64,000 nucleotides of DNA, taken from Rhizobium redzepovicii (lineage in GTDB: Bacteria > Pseudomonadota > Alphaproteobacteria > Rhizobiales > Rhizobiaceae). Position numbers and translations under genes: made by a program. The notes below the pieces were generated by a model. The model had not been told where the DNA came from and ran no database searches. It saw only the letters and a list, made by a program, of their open reading frames with translations. The DNA is taken from contig NZ_JAILYH010000009.1 in assembly GCF_019793435.1 (NCBI RefSeq), forward strand, positions 239,502 through 303,501, written 5' to 3'. Positions 32,366 through 40,808 of this stretch are shown piece after piece (the stretch's first letter is position 1; each line of letters starts with the position of its first letter).

Positions 32366-33388
32366 TCAGCCCAGCGTCACGGTCTGACCGGTGCGTGCCG
32401 ATTCCTCGGCGGCGTACGCAATCCGCAGCGCTTTGACGCCATCCGCCACGCCGGGCGAGATCGTCTGGCCTTCGCGGACCGCTGTGACGAAATGGTCGAG
32501 CTCGACGATGTAGGCGGCTGCGTAGCGCTCGAGGAAAAAGGGTTCCGGGTTCGAATTCAAGGTGCCGGAAGTACCCATTCGGGTGACGCCATCCTGCCTG
32601 CGGTTGGCGAGTTTCAGCATCCCATCTTGACCGAGCACTTCGACCCTCTGGTCATAGCCATAGGCAGCACGCCAGGAGTTATTGATGGATACGATGGCTC
32701 CGGACGGCATTTTCAACGTCAGGACGGCCGTATCCGGCAACTGTGCGTCCCGCATGCCGACCGTGGTTAAGGCGGAGGCTGTGGCATGGACCGAGACCGG
32801 ATCTTCGCCCGTCAGCCATCGGGCGACGTCGATATCGTGGATCGTTGTTTCCCGGAAAAGCCCGCCAGACTTCATTACGTAGTCAATCGGTGGCGGCGCG
32901 GGATCGCGACTGGTGATAATTGCAAGCTCCACAGCCCCGACCTCGCCTCCATGCAGTCGACGAGCGAGGGCGCTAAAATCTGGATCGAAACGGCGATTGA
33001 ATGCCAGAAGAAAGGGCACTTTCGTCGCCTCGACCACCTTCGCGACTGAAAGCACGGCTTCCAGATCCCGAGCGAGGGGCTTTTCGCAAAAGATTGCCTT
33101 GCCAGCTGTCGCGCTCCGCAGGATAAGATGCGGATGTGAATCGGCAGCACTGGCGATGATCACGGCGTCGATGTCGTTATCGTCGAAGACAGAGTCTTCT
33201 TCCAAAACTCGAACCCCGTGTTCTCCCGCGAGACGCTCGGCGCTCGGGCGATGCGCATCGACTATCCCGACAAGATGGGCACCGGCGTGCCGCGTCAGTG
33301 TAGCGGAATGAATTTCGCCCATTCGACCTGCACCGAAGAGAGCGACGCGCAGCTGCGATGGCTTCGTATGCGTAACTCGTAACGTCAT
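32366..33388 (-). CDS. Gfo/Idh/MocA-family oxidoreductase, inositol 2-dehydrogenase-like
   Basis: 340 aa. Rossmann motif LRVALFGAGRMGEIHSATL, then AVIIASAADSHPHLI, canonical EKP in AIFCEKPLARDLEAV, and the catalytic region GLFRETTIHDIDVARWLTGE, which fits IolG-type inositol dehydrogenases (D and H of the H-D-x-D set). FNRRFDPDF is also IolG-like. Its start overlaps the permease stop by 4 bp, so it is translationally coupled to the importer. myo-, scyllo- or another inositol is a reasonable substrate guess. Confidence 0.92.
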   Translation of the reverse strand: MTLRVTHTKPSQLRVALFGAGRMGEIHSATLTRHAGAHLVGIVDAHRPSAERLAGEHGVRVLEEDSVFDDNDIDAVIIASAADSHPHLILRSATAGKAIFCEKPLARDLEAVLSVAKVVEATKVPFLLAFNRRFDPDFSALARRLHGGEVGAVELAIITSRDPAPPPIDYVMKSGGLFRETTIHDIDVARWLTGEDPVSVHATASALTTVGMRDAQLPDTAVLTLKMPSGAIVSINNSWRAAYGYDQRVEVLGQDGMLKLANRRQDGVTRMGTSGTLNSNPEPFFLERYAAAYIVELDHFVTAVREGQTISPGVADGVKALRIAYAAEESARTGQTVTLG

Positions 33389-34386
33389 TTTATGATGCCG
33401 ATCTTTTCACGATCGATGGTGAGCGCGACGGAAACTAGGACCATGATACCGAACAAGATATTTTGAAACGCCGGATTCAAACCCAGCATTACTGTTCCGA
33501 GACGCACCATTACCGCGATCAATCCGCCGATCAGGACGCAGCCGATCCCGCCAACCCCACCCGAGATCGCATTTCCGCCCACAACGACCCCGACGATTGC
33601 CGGCAAGAGGTAGTTGTTTGCCATGGCGGGCGAACTGTATCCGGTCTGGCTGAGAAACATCAGACCGGCACCGGCCGCGAAGAAGGACGACAGCGCGAAG
33701 GCGATGGCCTTGACCCGGCCGACCTTTACGCCTGCGACCAGCGCCGCACGCTCGGAGCAGCCGACGGCAAAGAGATCCCGGCCGAGCCGTGTAAACCGCA
33801 GCGTGAGACTGAGCGCGATCGCACACAGCACGGTGACGATGAGCCCATGCGGAACGCCAGCCGTCTTGGCGCCGAGAAAGGGAATGATAACTGATGGGCC
33901 GAGAGGCGCGGCGGTTGCCTGGGTAATGTAGTGAGCGGTCCCGTAGAGGACGCCGAGGGTGCCGAAGCTCACGACAAAGGATGGTATCTGGGCGCGATGA
34001 TGGATGACACCCTGGACGTAGCCTATCAACGCCGCGAGCCCGAGTGCCAAGAGGATGCCCGCATCGCCCGTGACAGGCGAGATGATCACGAACAGCACGG
34101 CCGAAAATGACGCCATCGTCGCGACCGACAGGTCGATGCCGCCAATTAGGATGACGACCGCCGACCCGATGACAAGCATCAGGAGCGGTGCCGCATCGGT
34201 CGCCACAGCCGTCAGCGCCCGCAAAGATATGAAGCGCGGTTGGAAAAAGGCGATGATTGCGCAGATCAGCAGCAAGGTGACGAATGGCACGACAAGCATG
34301 CGCACAAGCCTGCGCAGCGCGACGCGCGCGTAGTCCGATCTGCTGCGGTCCGTATCGAAACCGGCCATTGGTTTTGTCACGGTCAT
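33385..34386 (-). CDS. Sugar ABC transporter permease, RbsC-like
   Basis: 333 aa CUT2 permease with about eight to ten hydrophobic helices. Family segments: LLMLVIGSAVVILIGGIDLS, VQGVIHHRAQIPSFVVSFG, DLFAVGCSERAALVAGVKV and AIVGVVVGGNAISGGVGG. Overlaps the two-domain ATPase upstream and the IolG-like gene downstream by 4 bp each. It is the second permease of the operon, so the importer is probably a heterodimer with the 35897-36850 product. Confidence 0.93.
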   Translation of the reverse strand: MTVTKPMAGFDTDRSRSDYARVALRRLVRMLVVPFVTLLLICAIIAFFQPRFISLRALTAVATDAAPLLMLVIGSAVVILIGGIDLSVATMASFSAVLFVIISPVTGDAGILLALGLAALIGYVQGVIHHRAQIPSFVVSFGTLGVLYGTAHYITQATAAPLGPSVIIPFLGAKTAGVPHGLIVTVLCAIALSLTLRFTRLGRDLFAVGCSERAALVAGVKVGRVKAIAFALSSFFAAGAGLMFLSQTGYSSPAMANNYLLPAIVGVVVGGNAISGGVGGIGCVLIGGLIAVMVRLGTVMLGLNPAFQNILFGIMVLVSVALTIDREKIGIIK

Positions 34387-35900
34387 ACCATTGCCTCCAC
34401 GATGGCTTCGGGCGCAGGCTTGGCGAGGAAGAGATCTTCGAAGGTTGCACTGACCTGCCCATCTCGCATCACGACGATCGTGTCCGCCATTCCCAGTGTT
34501 TCCTCGAGCGTTTCCGACACGAAGAGAAGCGATATTCCCTGATCCGAAAGGTCACGGATCGCCTCGAAAAGATCAGCTTTTGCGCCTGGGTCGAGACCGC
34601 GAGTGGGATGATCGAGTATTAGCAGCTGCAGATTTTCGCACAGAAGCCATTTCGCCAGTGACACTTTCTGCTGATTGCCGCCGCTCAGCCGCTCGACATA
34701 TTCGGCAGCATTGGGCGTCTTCACCTTCAAGCGGTTCATCCAATGAAGCGCGGACGTGATCTCGCGCTCCCTGTCGACGAACAACCCTTTTCCGAGTTTG
34801 CTGCCGAAGGAGAGCACGATGTTGTCCACGATCGTGCGGCCGGTGACGACGCCTTCCAGCTTCCGCTCGGCCGCAACATAGCCGATGCCCGCCGCAATGA
34901 GATCGCTTGGACGCGCACCGACCGATTGCTCCACGCCATTAAGAATGATCTTGCCCGCCACACCTTCTTCGAGGCCGAAGAGCGCGCGACAGAATTCTTC
35001 CGCACCGGAGCCGGCAACACCGGTGAGCGCAAGGATTTCGCCTTGGCGAATGGTGAAGGATACATCCTTGAAGGCGCCAGGCACGGACAGGCCGTGCGTC
35101 TGGAGGCGGGGCGCGGCCGAGCCCATGGGGCGGCGCCGCTCCTCGAGGAAATAGTCCTCGGAGCGTCGCGATCCGACCATCAGATGGTAAAGTTCCTTGT
35201 GGTCCGTCTCCGCCGGGGTTCGCTCAGCGACATTTTCCCCGTTGCTCATAACATGAACGCGGTCGGAGATTTCGAGGACCTCATCCATGCGATGTGAAAC
35301 GAAAACGATCGACGCGCGCGCCTTTAGGCGCCGGATCTGGCGGAAAAGCCGCTCGATTTCCGACGGGCTGAGGAGCGACGTCGGTTCATCGAAGAGAATA
35401 ACCAACTGCTCGTCGATCATCTCTTCCACGGCAAGCACCTTCGCAAATTCGACGAGCTGGCGCTCGGGAAAGCTCAATGTCTCCACCTTGACGTCCGGCG
35501 GGATGTCGCATTCGAGCTTGCCCAGTTGCTGTTCCGCAGCCTTGTTGAGGCTTCGCCAGTTGTAGAAGCCGTATCGCTTCCCGAGCGACTGCTTGTCGAA
35601 AAAGATATTCTCCGCGACCGTCAAATTCGGGATCAGCGACTGTTCCTGGTGCACCATGCCAATGCCAAGCGCTGCCGCGGCAAGTGGAGACCGGATGACG
35701 CGTTGCTCACCGCGCAGCATCAATGCCCCGTCCGTCGGCTGCTCGGCCCCCGTAAAAATCTTGAGAAGAGTCGATTTCCCGGAACCGTTCTGACCGATCA
35801 GGCCGAGGATCTCATTTTCGCGCAGCTCCATCGAGACATCAGCCAGCGCCCGGACCCCCGGATAAGTCTTTGATATATGCCTTGCAGCAAGAACACTCAT
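34383..35900 (-). CDS. Sugar ABC transporter ATP-binding protein, RbsA-like (two domains)
   Basis: 505 aa, the duplicated ATPase form of CUT2 importers. N-terminal domain: Walker A GLIGQNGSGKSTLLKIF, Walker B VILFDEPTSLLSPSE and H-loop VFVSHRMDEV. The C-terminal domain has the usual degenerate P-loop (ALTGVAGSGAEEFCRALFG), an intact signature RLSGGNQQKVSLAKWL and LLILDHPTRGLDPGAK, where the catalytic E is replaced by H as in many RbsA second domains. Overlaps permease genes on both sides by 4 bp. Confidence 0.95.
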   Translation of the reverse strand: MSVLAARHISKTYPGVRALADVSMELRENEILGLIGQNGSGKSTLLKIFTGAEQPTDGALMLRGEQRVIRSPLAAAALGIGMVHQEQSLIPNLTVAENIFFDKQSLGKRYGFYNWRSLNKAAEQQLGKLECDIPPDVKVETLSFPERQLVEFAKVLAVEEMIDEQLVILFDEPTSLLSPSEIERLFRQIRRLKARASIVFVSHRMDEVLEISDRVHVMSNGENVAERTPAETDHKELYHLMVGSRRSEDYFLEERRRPMGSAAPRLQTHGLSVPGAFKDVSFTIRQGEILALTGVAGSGAEEFCRALFGLEEGVAGKIILNGVEQSVGARPSDLIAAGIGYVAAERKLEGVVTGRTIVDNIVLSFGSKLGKGLFVDREREITSALHWMNRLKVKTPNAAEYVERLSGGNQQKVSLAKWLLCENLQLLILDHPTRGLDPGAKADLFEAIRDLSDQGISLLFVSETLEETLGMADTIVVMRDGQVSATFEDLFLAKPAPEAIVEAMV

Positions 35901-36850
35901 TTGACTACCCTCGTTCGGGCCCTAAGCTGCCAATTTCCGACGACCAGCGCGGCGATGATGATGATGCCCTCGACAACGTGACGCAGATATGGATCGACGC
36001 CGATTTGCACCATTCCGTTACGGAGAACTTCCAGGATCAGGACGCCAATGATCGAGTGGAGAACGCCGCCCTTTCCGCCGCTGAGTAGCGTGCCGCCGAT
36101 GACCGCGGCGCTAATTGTCGGGAACAGAAATCCTTGGCCAGCACTGGGATTGCCCACCGCAAGCTGTGCGGAGATCATCGCGCCACCCATTCCGGCGAGA
36201 AGCCCCATGAACGAGAAGGCAAGGACTTTGTGAAGCCGCACAGAGTTGCCGGAAAGGCGTGTCGTTTTCTCATCGATCCCGATCGCGAATGACATGCGGC
36301 CAAACTGTGCGAAGTTTTGGAGGAAGATCCCGAGGCACGACACTAGGAGCGCGATAATGACGAGGTATGAGACGCCAAACTGCTTATCGATCGCCAGCAT
36401 TGTCAGCCGGGTATCGAGTATCTCCGGCTGCCGCCCTGGAAACAGAAGGGTTGCAACGCCAAGGCCAATGAACCAGGTTGCCAGCGTGACGATCAGCGAG
36501 GGCAGACGTAGGTATGTGTATAGCAGTCCATTGGCGAGACCGAACATGATACCAGCAGCGGGGCCGGCCAGGATGGCAAGCCACCCATAGTCTTGCCCGG
36601 TGATCGAATTGGCGATGAGGAGCGCGACGACCATGCTCGAAGCAGCCATCACCCCTTCTATCGATAGATCGATCGAACCTTGAATGATGATGAAAGTGAT
36701 CCCCACGGCCAGTACGACGGGAATAGCGGACGATTCCAGTATCGCTTGCGCGTTGGCGATCGAAAAGAACTGTGGTGATGCGATCGAAAAGACCACGCAA
36801 AGGACGAGAAGCGTAAAAGCCGGTCCAAATTCTTTAAGCTGTATCTTCAT
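35897..36850 (-). CDS. Sugar ABC transporter permease, RbsC-like
   Basis: 317 aa CUT2 permease. IQLKEFGPAFTLLVLCVVFS begins the first helix; typical blocks are AVGITFIIIQGSIDLSIEGV, GLLYTYLRLPSLIVTLATWF, MSFAIGIDEKTTRLSGNSVR and ISAAVIGGTLLSGGKGGVLH. ATG 36850 is preferred because it follows the intercistronic hairpin (36879-36902); an in-frame ATG at 36934 would place the hairpin inside the gene. Second gene of the operon after the binding protein. Confidence 0.9.
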   Translation of the reverse strand: MKIQLKEFGPAFTLLVLCVVFSIASPQFFSIANAQAILESSAIPVVLAVGITFIIIQGSIDLSIEGVMAASSMVVALLIANSITGQDYGWLAILAGPAAGIMFGLANGLLYTYLRLPSLIVTLATWFIGLGVATLLFPGRQPEILDTRLTMLAIDKQFGVSYLVIIALLVSCLGIFLQNFAQFGRMSFAIGIDEKTTRLSGNSVRLHKVLAFSFMGLLAGMGGAMISAQLAVGNPSAGQGFLFPTISAAVIGGTLLSGGKGGVLHSIIGVLILEVLRNGMVQIGVDPYLRHVVEGIIIIAALVVGNWQLRARTRVVK

Positions 36851-36878
36851 TGAATGTCCCGTGGTGCCAGAGATTATT

Positions 36879-36902
36879 CGCCCCTCGTCGTAACGAGGGG
36901 CG
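36879..36902 (-). promoter_or_regulatory. Stem-loop between binding-protein and permease genes
   Basis: Perfect 10-bp stem CGCCCCTCGT / ACGAGGGGCG with a CGTA loop, 45 bp after the binding-protein stop in transcription order. It is followed by AATAAT rather than a T-run, so it probably stabilises the upstream message or partly terminates. This parallels the hairpin at 18383-18413 in the other importer operon. Confidence 0.7.
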
Positions 36903-36946
36903 ATGCTGGCGGCAGCGCTTGGGAGGTGTGCCATCAGCCTGACCTC

Positions 36947-38011
36947 TTATTTATTGGCCCCAGCAGGAATCTGGCCAACAGAGGCGGCCCAGAAGTTTGC
37001 CTTGAGCGCGTCATAGGAGAACTTCGAGGCATCCTTGGTCGCGTTGAGAACGGACGCCGCGTTATCCTTTGTTACGAGGGTCTGCGAGAGGAAGAAATCG
37101 CGTTGATCCTGCTTCAACTCGTCGATCTTGATGTCGCCCTTGACGGCAGCCGAGGCAAGCGCAACAGCGTAGGCACCCTGGACATAGCCATCGATATACA
37201 TCGTAGATAGCATGTCGCCCTTTTCAATGAGCCTGATCACGTCGCTCGAGCCGTCCGAGCCGGTCACCGGTATCTTGCCAGCCAACCCTTTCTCGCGAAG
37301 GGCGGCGACTGCTCCCAATGCCATGCCGTCATTGGCGGAGAAAATGCCGTTGAGTTGATCGCCGTACTTGGCAAGCCAGGCACGTGTGATCGACTGACCC
37401 TGCGTTTGATCCCAGTTTCCGACCTGGGTGTCCAGCAACTTCAGACCCGGGCACTCCTCTAGCGCCTTGTGAAGTCCGGCAATTCGCTGCTTTGCGGGCG
37501 GGTTATCGGGGATCCCGTTCAGGGCAACGATATTGCCCTTTCCGCCGAGCGCATTACAAAGGGCCATGGCATTCTGGTAGCCGGAGTCCACGCCGTCGAA
37601 TGAAATATTTGCGACCCACGTGTTGGGCGCGGTATCCCAGGGGTGGATTTCGTCGGGTCGGTTCCACAGGTTTACATATTTGGCGCCCGCAGCGTCGGTA
37701 CGCTCGATCATTGCTTTGGTGAAGGCGTTGGATGCAGGGTCGACAGTGACCACACAATCCTCACAACCTGCAGCTAATACCGCACCGAACTGCTCCAGCA
37801 ATTTCTGGCCGTCGAATTCGCTTGGAATGACCTTCACATCTTTGCCCAGAGATTTTGCTACAGCCTTTGCCCCTTCGATGTAAGCAGCCCAGTATTCGCT
37901 GGATGCACTACCGACACCCAGGTAGATGTCGCTTACGTCGTTCGCGTGGGCCGAACCAGCGAGCGTAACAGCAGCGGCACCCGATATAAGCGCCATCATA
38001 AGTTTCTTCAT
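36947..38011 (-). CDS. Sugar ABC transporter substrate-binding protein
   Basis: Periplasmic binding protein, 354 aa. Signal peptide MKKLMMALISGAAAVTLAGS then AHA before ND (probable cleavage after AHA). Peripla_BP_4 fold: SSEYWAAYIEGAKAVAKSLG, VTVDPASNAFTKAMIERTDA, NDGMALGAVAALREKGL and VTGSDGSSDVIRLIEKGDML. Two Cys-containing segments (AGCEDCV, EECPG) are notable. First gene of the operon, with two copies of TGCAWWGCTATGCA in its 5' region (38068-38082, 38245-38264). Ligand predicted to be an inositol-like polyol from the downstream dehydrogenases. Confidence 0.94.
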   Translation of the reverse strand: MKKLMMALISGAAAVTLAGSAHANDVSDIYLGVGSASSEYWAAYIEGAKAVAKSLGKDVKVIPSEFDGQKLLEQFGAVLAAGCEDCVVTVDPASNAFTKAMIERTDAAGAKYVNLWNRPDEIHPWDTAPNTWVANISFDGVDSGYQNAMALCNALGGKGNIVALNGIPDNPPAKQRIAGLHKALEECPGLKLLDTQVGNWDQTQGQSITRAWLAKYGDQLNGIFSANDGMALGAVAALREKGLAGKIPVTGSDGSSDVIRLIEKGDMLSTMYIDGYVQGAYAVALASAAVKGDIKIDELKQDQRDFFLSQTLVTKDNAASVLNATKDASKFSYDALKANFWAASVGQIPAGANK

Positions 38012-38067
38012 TGATGATCCTCCTGTGAGGCTCCTTCTCCCAAGGAGCGGCTCGTTCTCTCACACAA

Positions 38068-38082
38068 TGCATAGCAATGCAA
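38068..38082. promoter_or_regulatory. Operator copy 1 (TGCAWWGCTATGCA) upstream of the binding protein gene
   Basis: On the minus strand TTGCATTGCTATGCA, identical over 15 bp to the site at 45892-45907 beside the second LacI gene. It lies 57 bp before the binding-protein ATG. Confidence 0.7.
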
Positions 38083-38244
38083 CAACATAATTGCAGGATG
38101 GAGAGCGGGTGACGTTCACCTCGCCGAGGCCGATATGTCGCATCCCGCCGCGCAAAGCCGTTCTAAAGGCGAGATTAGATGGTTTTATGGGTGCCTCCGC
38201 GAGACGACGTGCACGCGCGGCGTACCACGCCAGAGCGAGAAGCC

Positions 38245-38264
38245 ATGTGCAATGCTATGCACAT
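38245..38264. promoter_or_regulatory. Operator copy 2 (TGCAWWGCTATGCA) upstream of the binding protein gene
   Basis: ATGTGCAATGCTATGCACAT: perfect 7-bp arms ATGTGCA/TGCACAT around ATGCTA. Its core TGCAATGCTATGCA differs at one base from copy 1. The two sites, ~180 bp apart, could support looping repression by a LacI tetramer (inference). Confidence 0.65.
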
Positions 38265-38430
38265 CTAAGGCGCGGATTTTGACTTGAAACTGTGGTCAAG
38301 AGCGGCGCTGTCGTGGCCGGAGGTCCGATCGAAGCCAATCAGATCGCCTCATGTCGTCCTCCTCATATTGAAGAGAAGTGAGATATGGGAAAGCCGTGAG
38401 AGTCGCGACGAACGTCGCCCAAACCTAAAC

Positions 38431-39405
38431 TCATGCGCTGCCACGACGCATTATAACACCCGACAGCATTCTGGTGACGCCATCCGGCTCAACGGCCGGA
38501 TCGTCGATGATGCGGAGCGCTTCTTGCACCATGCGTTCGACCGGTTGGCGGATCGTCGTCAGGTTATAGGCGTTCCAGGAGGCCATCGGAATATCGTCGA
38601 AACCGACGACGGCAAGGTCTTCCGGCACGCGGATGCCACGCTTTCGCGCGACGTCGATCAGCGCGAGCGCCATGATGTCGTTGCAGCAGAAAATGGCGTC
38701 AGGTGGATTCTGCGCAGATAACAGCGTCTCGCCGGCACGGTAGCCGCGTTGGTAGTCGAACTCACCCGATGCCTGCGCGTAAATCGACAGCCCGGCCTCC
38801 GCAAGAACGTCGCGAAGTCCGCGCAAGCGCTCAGCGTGTGTAGACGTGTTCGCGATGCCGCCCATAAAGCCGATTTTTTGGTTGCCGCGCTCCAAAACGA
38901 TACGGCCGGCATCGCGGCCGCCCTGATAGTTGTCGCAGGCAACGGCGTTGATGCGGATGTCGCGCTGTATCCGGTTTAGGAGAACAACTTTGATCTGATG
39001 CTGTCGGCAGGCTCGCGTCATCCTGGAGGTTAGTTGCGCTGATGTGACGATAATTGCCGATGGACGCGACGCCAGGATCTGGTCGGTTGCCAAATCGACA
39101 TCAGCATTCGCCGGTAGCGCGTAAACAATAAGCTGGCGGCCAGTTTCCTGCAGACGCTGGGCAAGCGTGTCCACGACCGTAGGATAGAACGGATTCAGGA
39201 GATCGCCGGAGACCAGCGTGATGGTTCCGGCCGCAATCATATTGGCCGTCCGACGCGCGGGGCTGACATAGCCGATCGCCTCGGCTGCGGCGAGAATGCG
39301 CTTCTTTTTCTCCCCATCGATCGGTGCGCCTGGCGAAAAGGCACGGGAGACTGCCGCCACCGAGACTCCTGCTGCATGCGCGACCTGCTTTGCCGTTGGC
39401 TTCAT
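38431..39405 (-). CDS. LacI-family transcriptional regulator (LacI-1)
   Basis: 324 aa. N-terminal helix-turn-helix TAKQVAHAAGVSVAAVSRAF with the hinge helix GEKKKRILAAAEAIGYVSPA, followed by a sugar-binding core: TLVSGDLLNPFYPTVVDTLA, AIIVTSAQLTSRM, GFMGGIANTSTHAERLRGL, DAIFCCNDIMALALIDVA and VGFDDIPMASWNAY. Divergent from the hisD-like operon with 92 bp between them. That spacer holds a different palindrome (39425-39443) from the TGCAWWGCTATGCA motif. It is 46% or so of a pair with LacI-2 by eye only in general layout; each likely reads its own operator. Confidence 0.94.
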   Translation of the reverse strand: MKPTAKQVAHAAGVSVAAVSRAFSPGAPIDGEKKKRILAAAEAIGYVSPARRTANMIAAGTITLVSGDLLNPFYPTVVDTLAQRLQETGRQLIVYALPANADVDLATDQILASRPSAIIVTSAQLTSRMTRACRQHQIKVVLLNRIQRDIRINAVACDNYQGGRDAGRIVLERGNQKIGFMGGIANTSTHAERLRGLRDVLAEAGLSIYAQASGEFDYQRGYRAGETLLSAQNPPDAIFCCNDIMALALIDVARKRGIRVPEDLAVVGFDDIPMASWNAYNLTTIRQPVERMVQEALRIIDDPAVEPDGVTRMLSGVIMRRGSA

Positions 39406-39424
39406 TCCCCACCCATTGAAATTT

Positions 39425-39443
39425 TTTCACTGACGCAATGAAA
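39425..39443. promoter_or_regulatory. Candidate LacI-1 operator in the hisD-like divergent promoter
   Basis: TTTCACTGACGCAATGAAA: 8-bp arms TTTCACTG and CAATGAAA (7 of 8 positions complementary) around ACG, extending by one T-A pair each side. Centred in the 92-bp spacer between the divergent genes. Confidence 0.55.
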
Positions 39444-39497
39444 ACTTGCAAATGACCTATAGCGCCATATCCTCGCCGCCGAAAGGGAGAGACGTCC

Positions 39498-40808
39498 ATG
39501 GCCACTATTTATCTCAAGCGCGGCAAGCCCGAGGCGGCCCGCTCCGAAGACGACGCGAAGGTTCGCACCACCGTCGAAGGCATCCTCAAGGATATCGAAA
39601 CACGCGGCGACGCCGCCGTGCACGAGCTGTCGGAGAAGTTCGACAATTATTCGCCCCCTTCATTCCGCCTAAGCGAGGGCGAGATCGAGGCACTGATAAA
39701 CAAGGTGTCGCCGCGCGATATGGAGGACATCAAGTTCGCGCAGGCTCAGGTGCGCAATTTCGCGCAGGCCCAGCGGGATTCGATGCTGGACATCGAAGTC
39801 GAGACGTTGCCCGGCGTCGTCCTCGGCCACCGAAACATTCCGGTCCAGTCTGTCGGCTGCTATATTCCGGGCGGCAAATTCCCGATGGTCGCCTCCGCGC
39901 ATATGTCTGTGGCGACGGCCGCCGTTGCCGGCGTACCCCGGATCATCGCCGCCACGCCGCCCTTCAAGGGGGAGCCAAACCCGGCCGTCATTGCCGCCAT
40001 TAAGCTCGGCGGCGCGCACGAGATCTATGTGATGGGCGGCATCCAGGCGATTGGCGCTATGGCGCTAGGCACCGAAACGATCAAGCCGGTCGACATGCTG
40101 GTCGGCCCCGGCAATGCTTTCGTCGCTGAAGCCAAGCGCCAGCTCTACGGCCTTGTCGGCATCGACCTCTTCGCCGGCCCGACCGAGACCATGGTGATCG
40201 CCGATGAGACCGTCGACGCCGAGATCTGCGCGACAGACCTGCTCGGCCAGGCCGAGCATGGCTACAATTCCCCCGCCGTGCTGATTACCAACAGCCGCAA
40301 ACTTGCCGACGCGACGCTGGTGGAGATCGAGCGCCTGCTCGCCATCCTTCCGACGGCCGAGACGGCGCGGCGTAGCTGGGAGGATTACGGCGAGGTCATC
40401 GTCTGCGACACGCATGAGGAGATGCTCGACGTCGCTAATGACATCGCCAGCGAACATGTTCAGGTCATGACGGACCGCGACGACTGGTATTTGCAGAACA
40501 TGCACAGCTACGGCGCGCTTTTCCTCGGCGCTCGCACCAATGTCGCCAACGGCGACAAGGTCATCGGTACCAACCACACTCTGCCGACGAAGAAGGCCGG
40601 GCGTTACACCGGTGGTCTCTGGGTCGGCAAGTTCCTAAAGACCCACAGCTATCAGAAAGTGCTGACAGACGAAGCGGCTGCGATGATCGGTGCATACGGG
40701 TCACGTCTCTGCATCCTCGAAGGTTTTGTTGGCCACGCCGAACAGTGCAACGTGCGCGTCCGCCGTTATGGCGGCCGCAACGTCGGTTACGGGCAGGCCG
40801 CGGAATGA
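39498..40808 (+). CDS. Histidinol-dehydrogenase-family protein (HisD-like, probably catabolic)
   Basis: 436 aa NAD-dependent dehydrogenase of the HisD superfamily. Zinc-ligand block TDLLGQAEHGYNSPAVLI (Gln and His), DMLVGPGNAFVAEAKRQLYG, GTNHTLPTKKAGRYTGGLWV and the C-terminal GFVGHAEQCNVRVRRYGG. It heads an operon with an SDR and pntAB under LacI-type control, so histidine synthesis is unlikely; related proteins oxidise other polyol substrates such as dihydroxypropanesulfonate (family knowledge). ATG 39498 has GGGAGAG upstream. Its stop overlaps the SDR start (ATGA). The actual substrate is unknown. Confidence 0.88.
   Translation: MATIYLKRGKPEAARSEDDAKVRTTVEGILKDIETRGDAAVHELSEKFDNYSPPSFRLSEGEIEALINKVSPRDMEDIKFAQAQVRNFAQAQRDSMLDIEVETLPGVVLGHRNIPVQSVGCYIPGGKFPMVASAHMSVATAAVAGVPRIIAATPPFKGEPNPAVIAAIKLGGAHEIYVMGGIQAIGAMALGTETIKPVDMLVGPGNAFVAEAKRQLYGLVGIDLFAGPTETMVIADETVDAEICATDLLGQAEHGYNSPAVLITNSRKLADATLVEIERLLAILPTAETARRSWEDYGEVIVCDTHEEMLDVANDIASEHVQVMTDRDDWYLQNMHSYGALFLGARTNVANGDKVIGTNHTLPTKKAGRYTGGLWVGKFLKTHSYQKVLTDEAAAMIGAYGSRLCILEGFVGHAEQCNVRVRRYGGRNVGYGQAAE

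Larger units (their letters stand above)
38012..38430. other. Promoter region of the importer operon
   Basis: About 420 bp between the binding-protein start and the LacI stop. No gene is supported. It carries two copies of the island operator motif, 57 and 237 bp upstream of the ATG. Confidence 0.6.
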
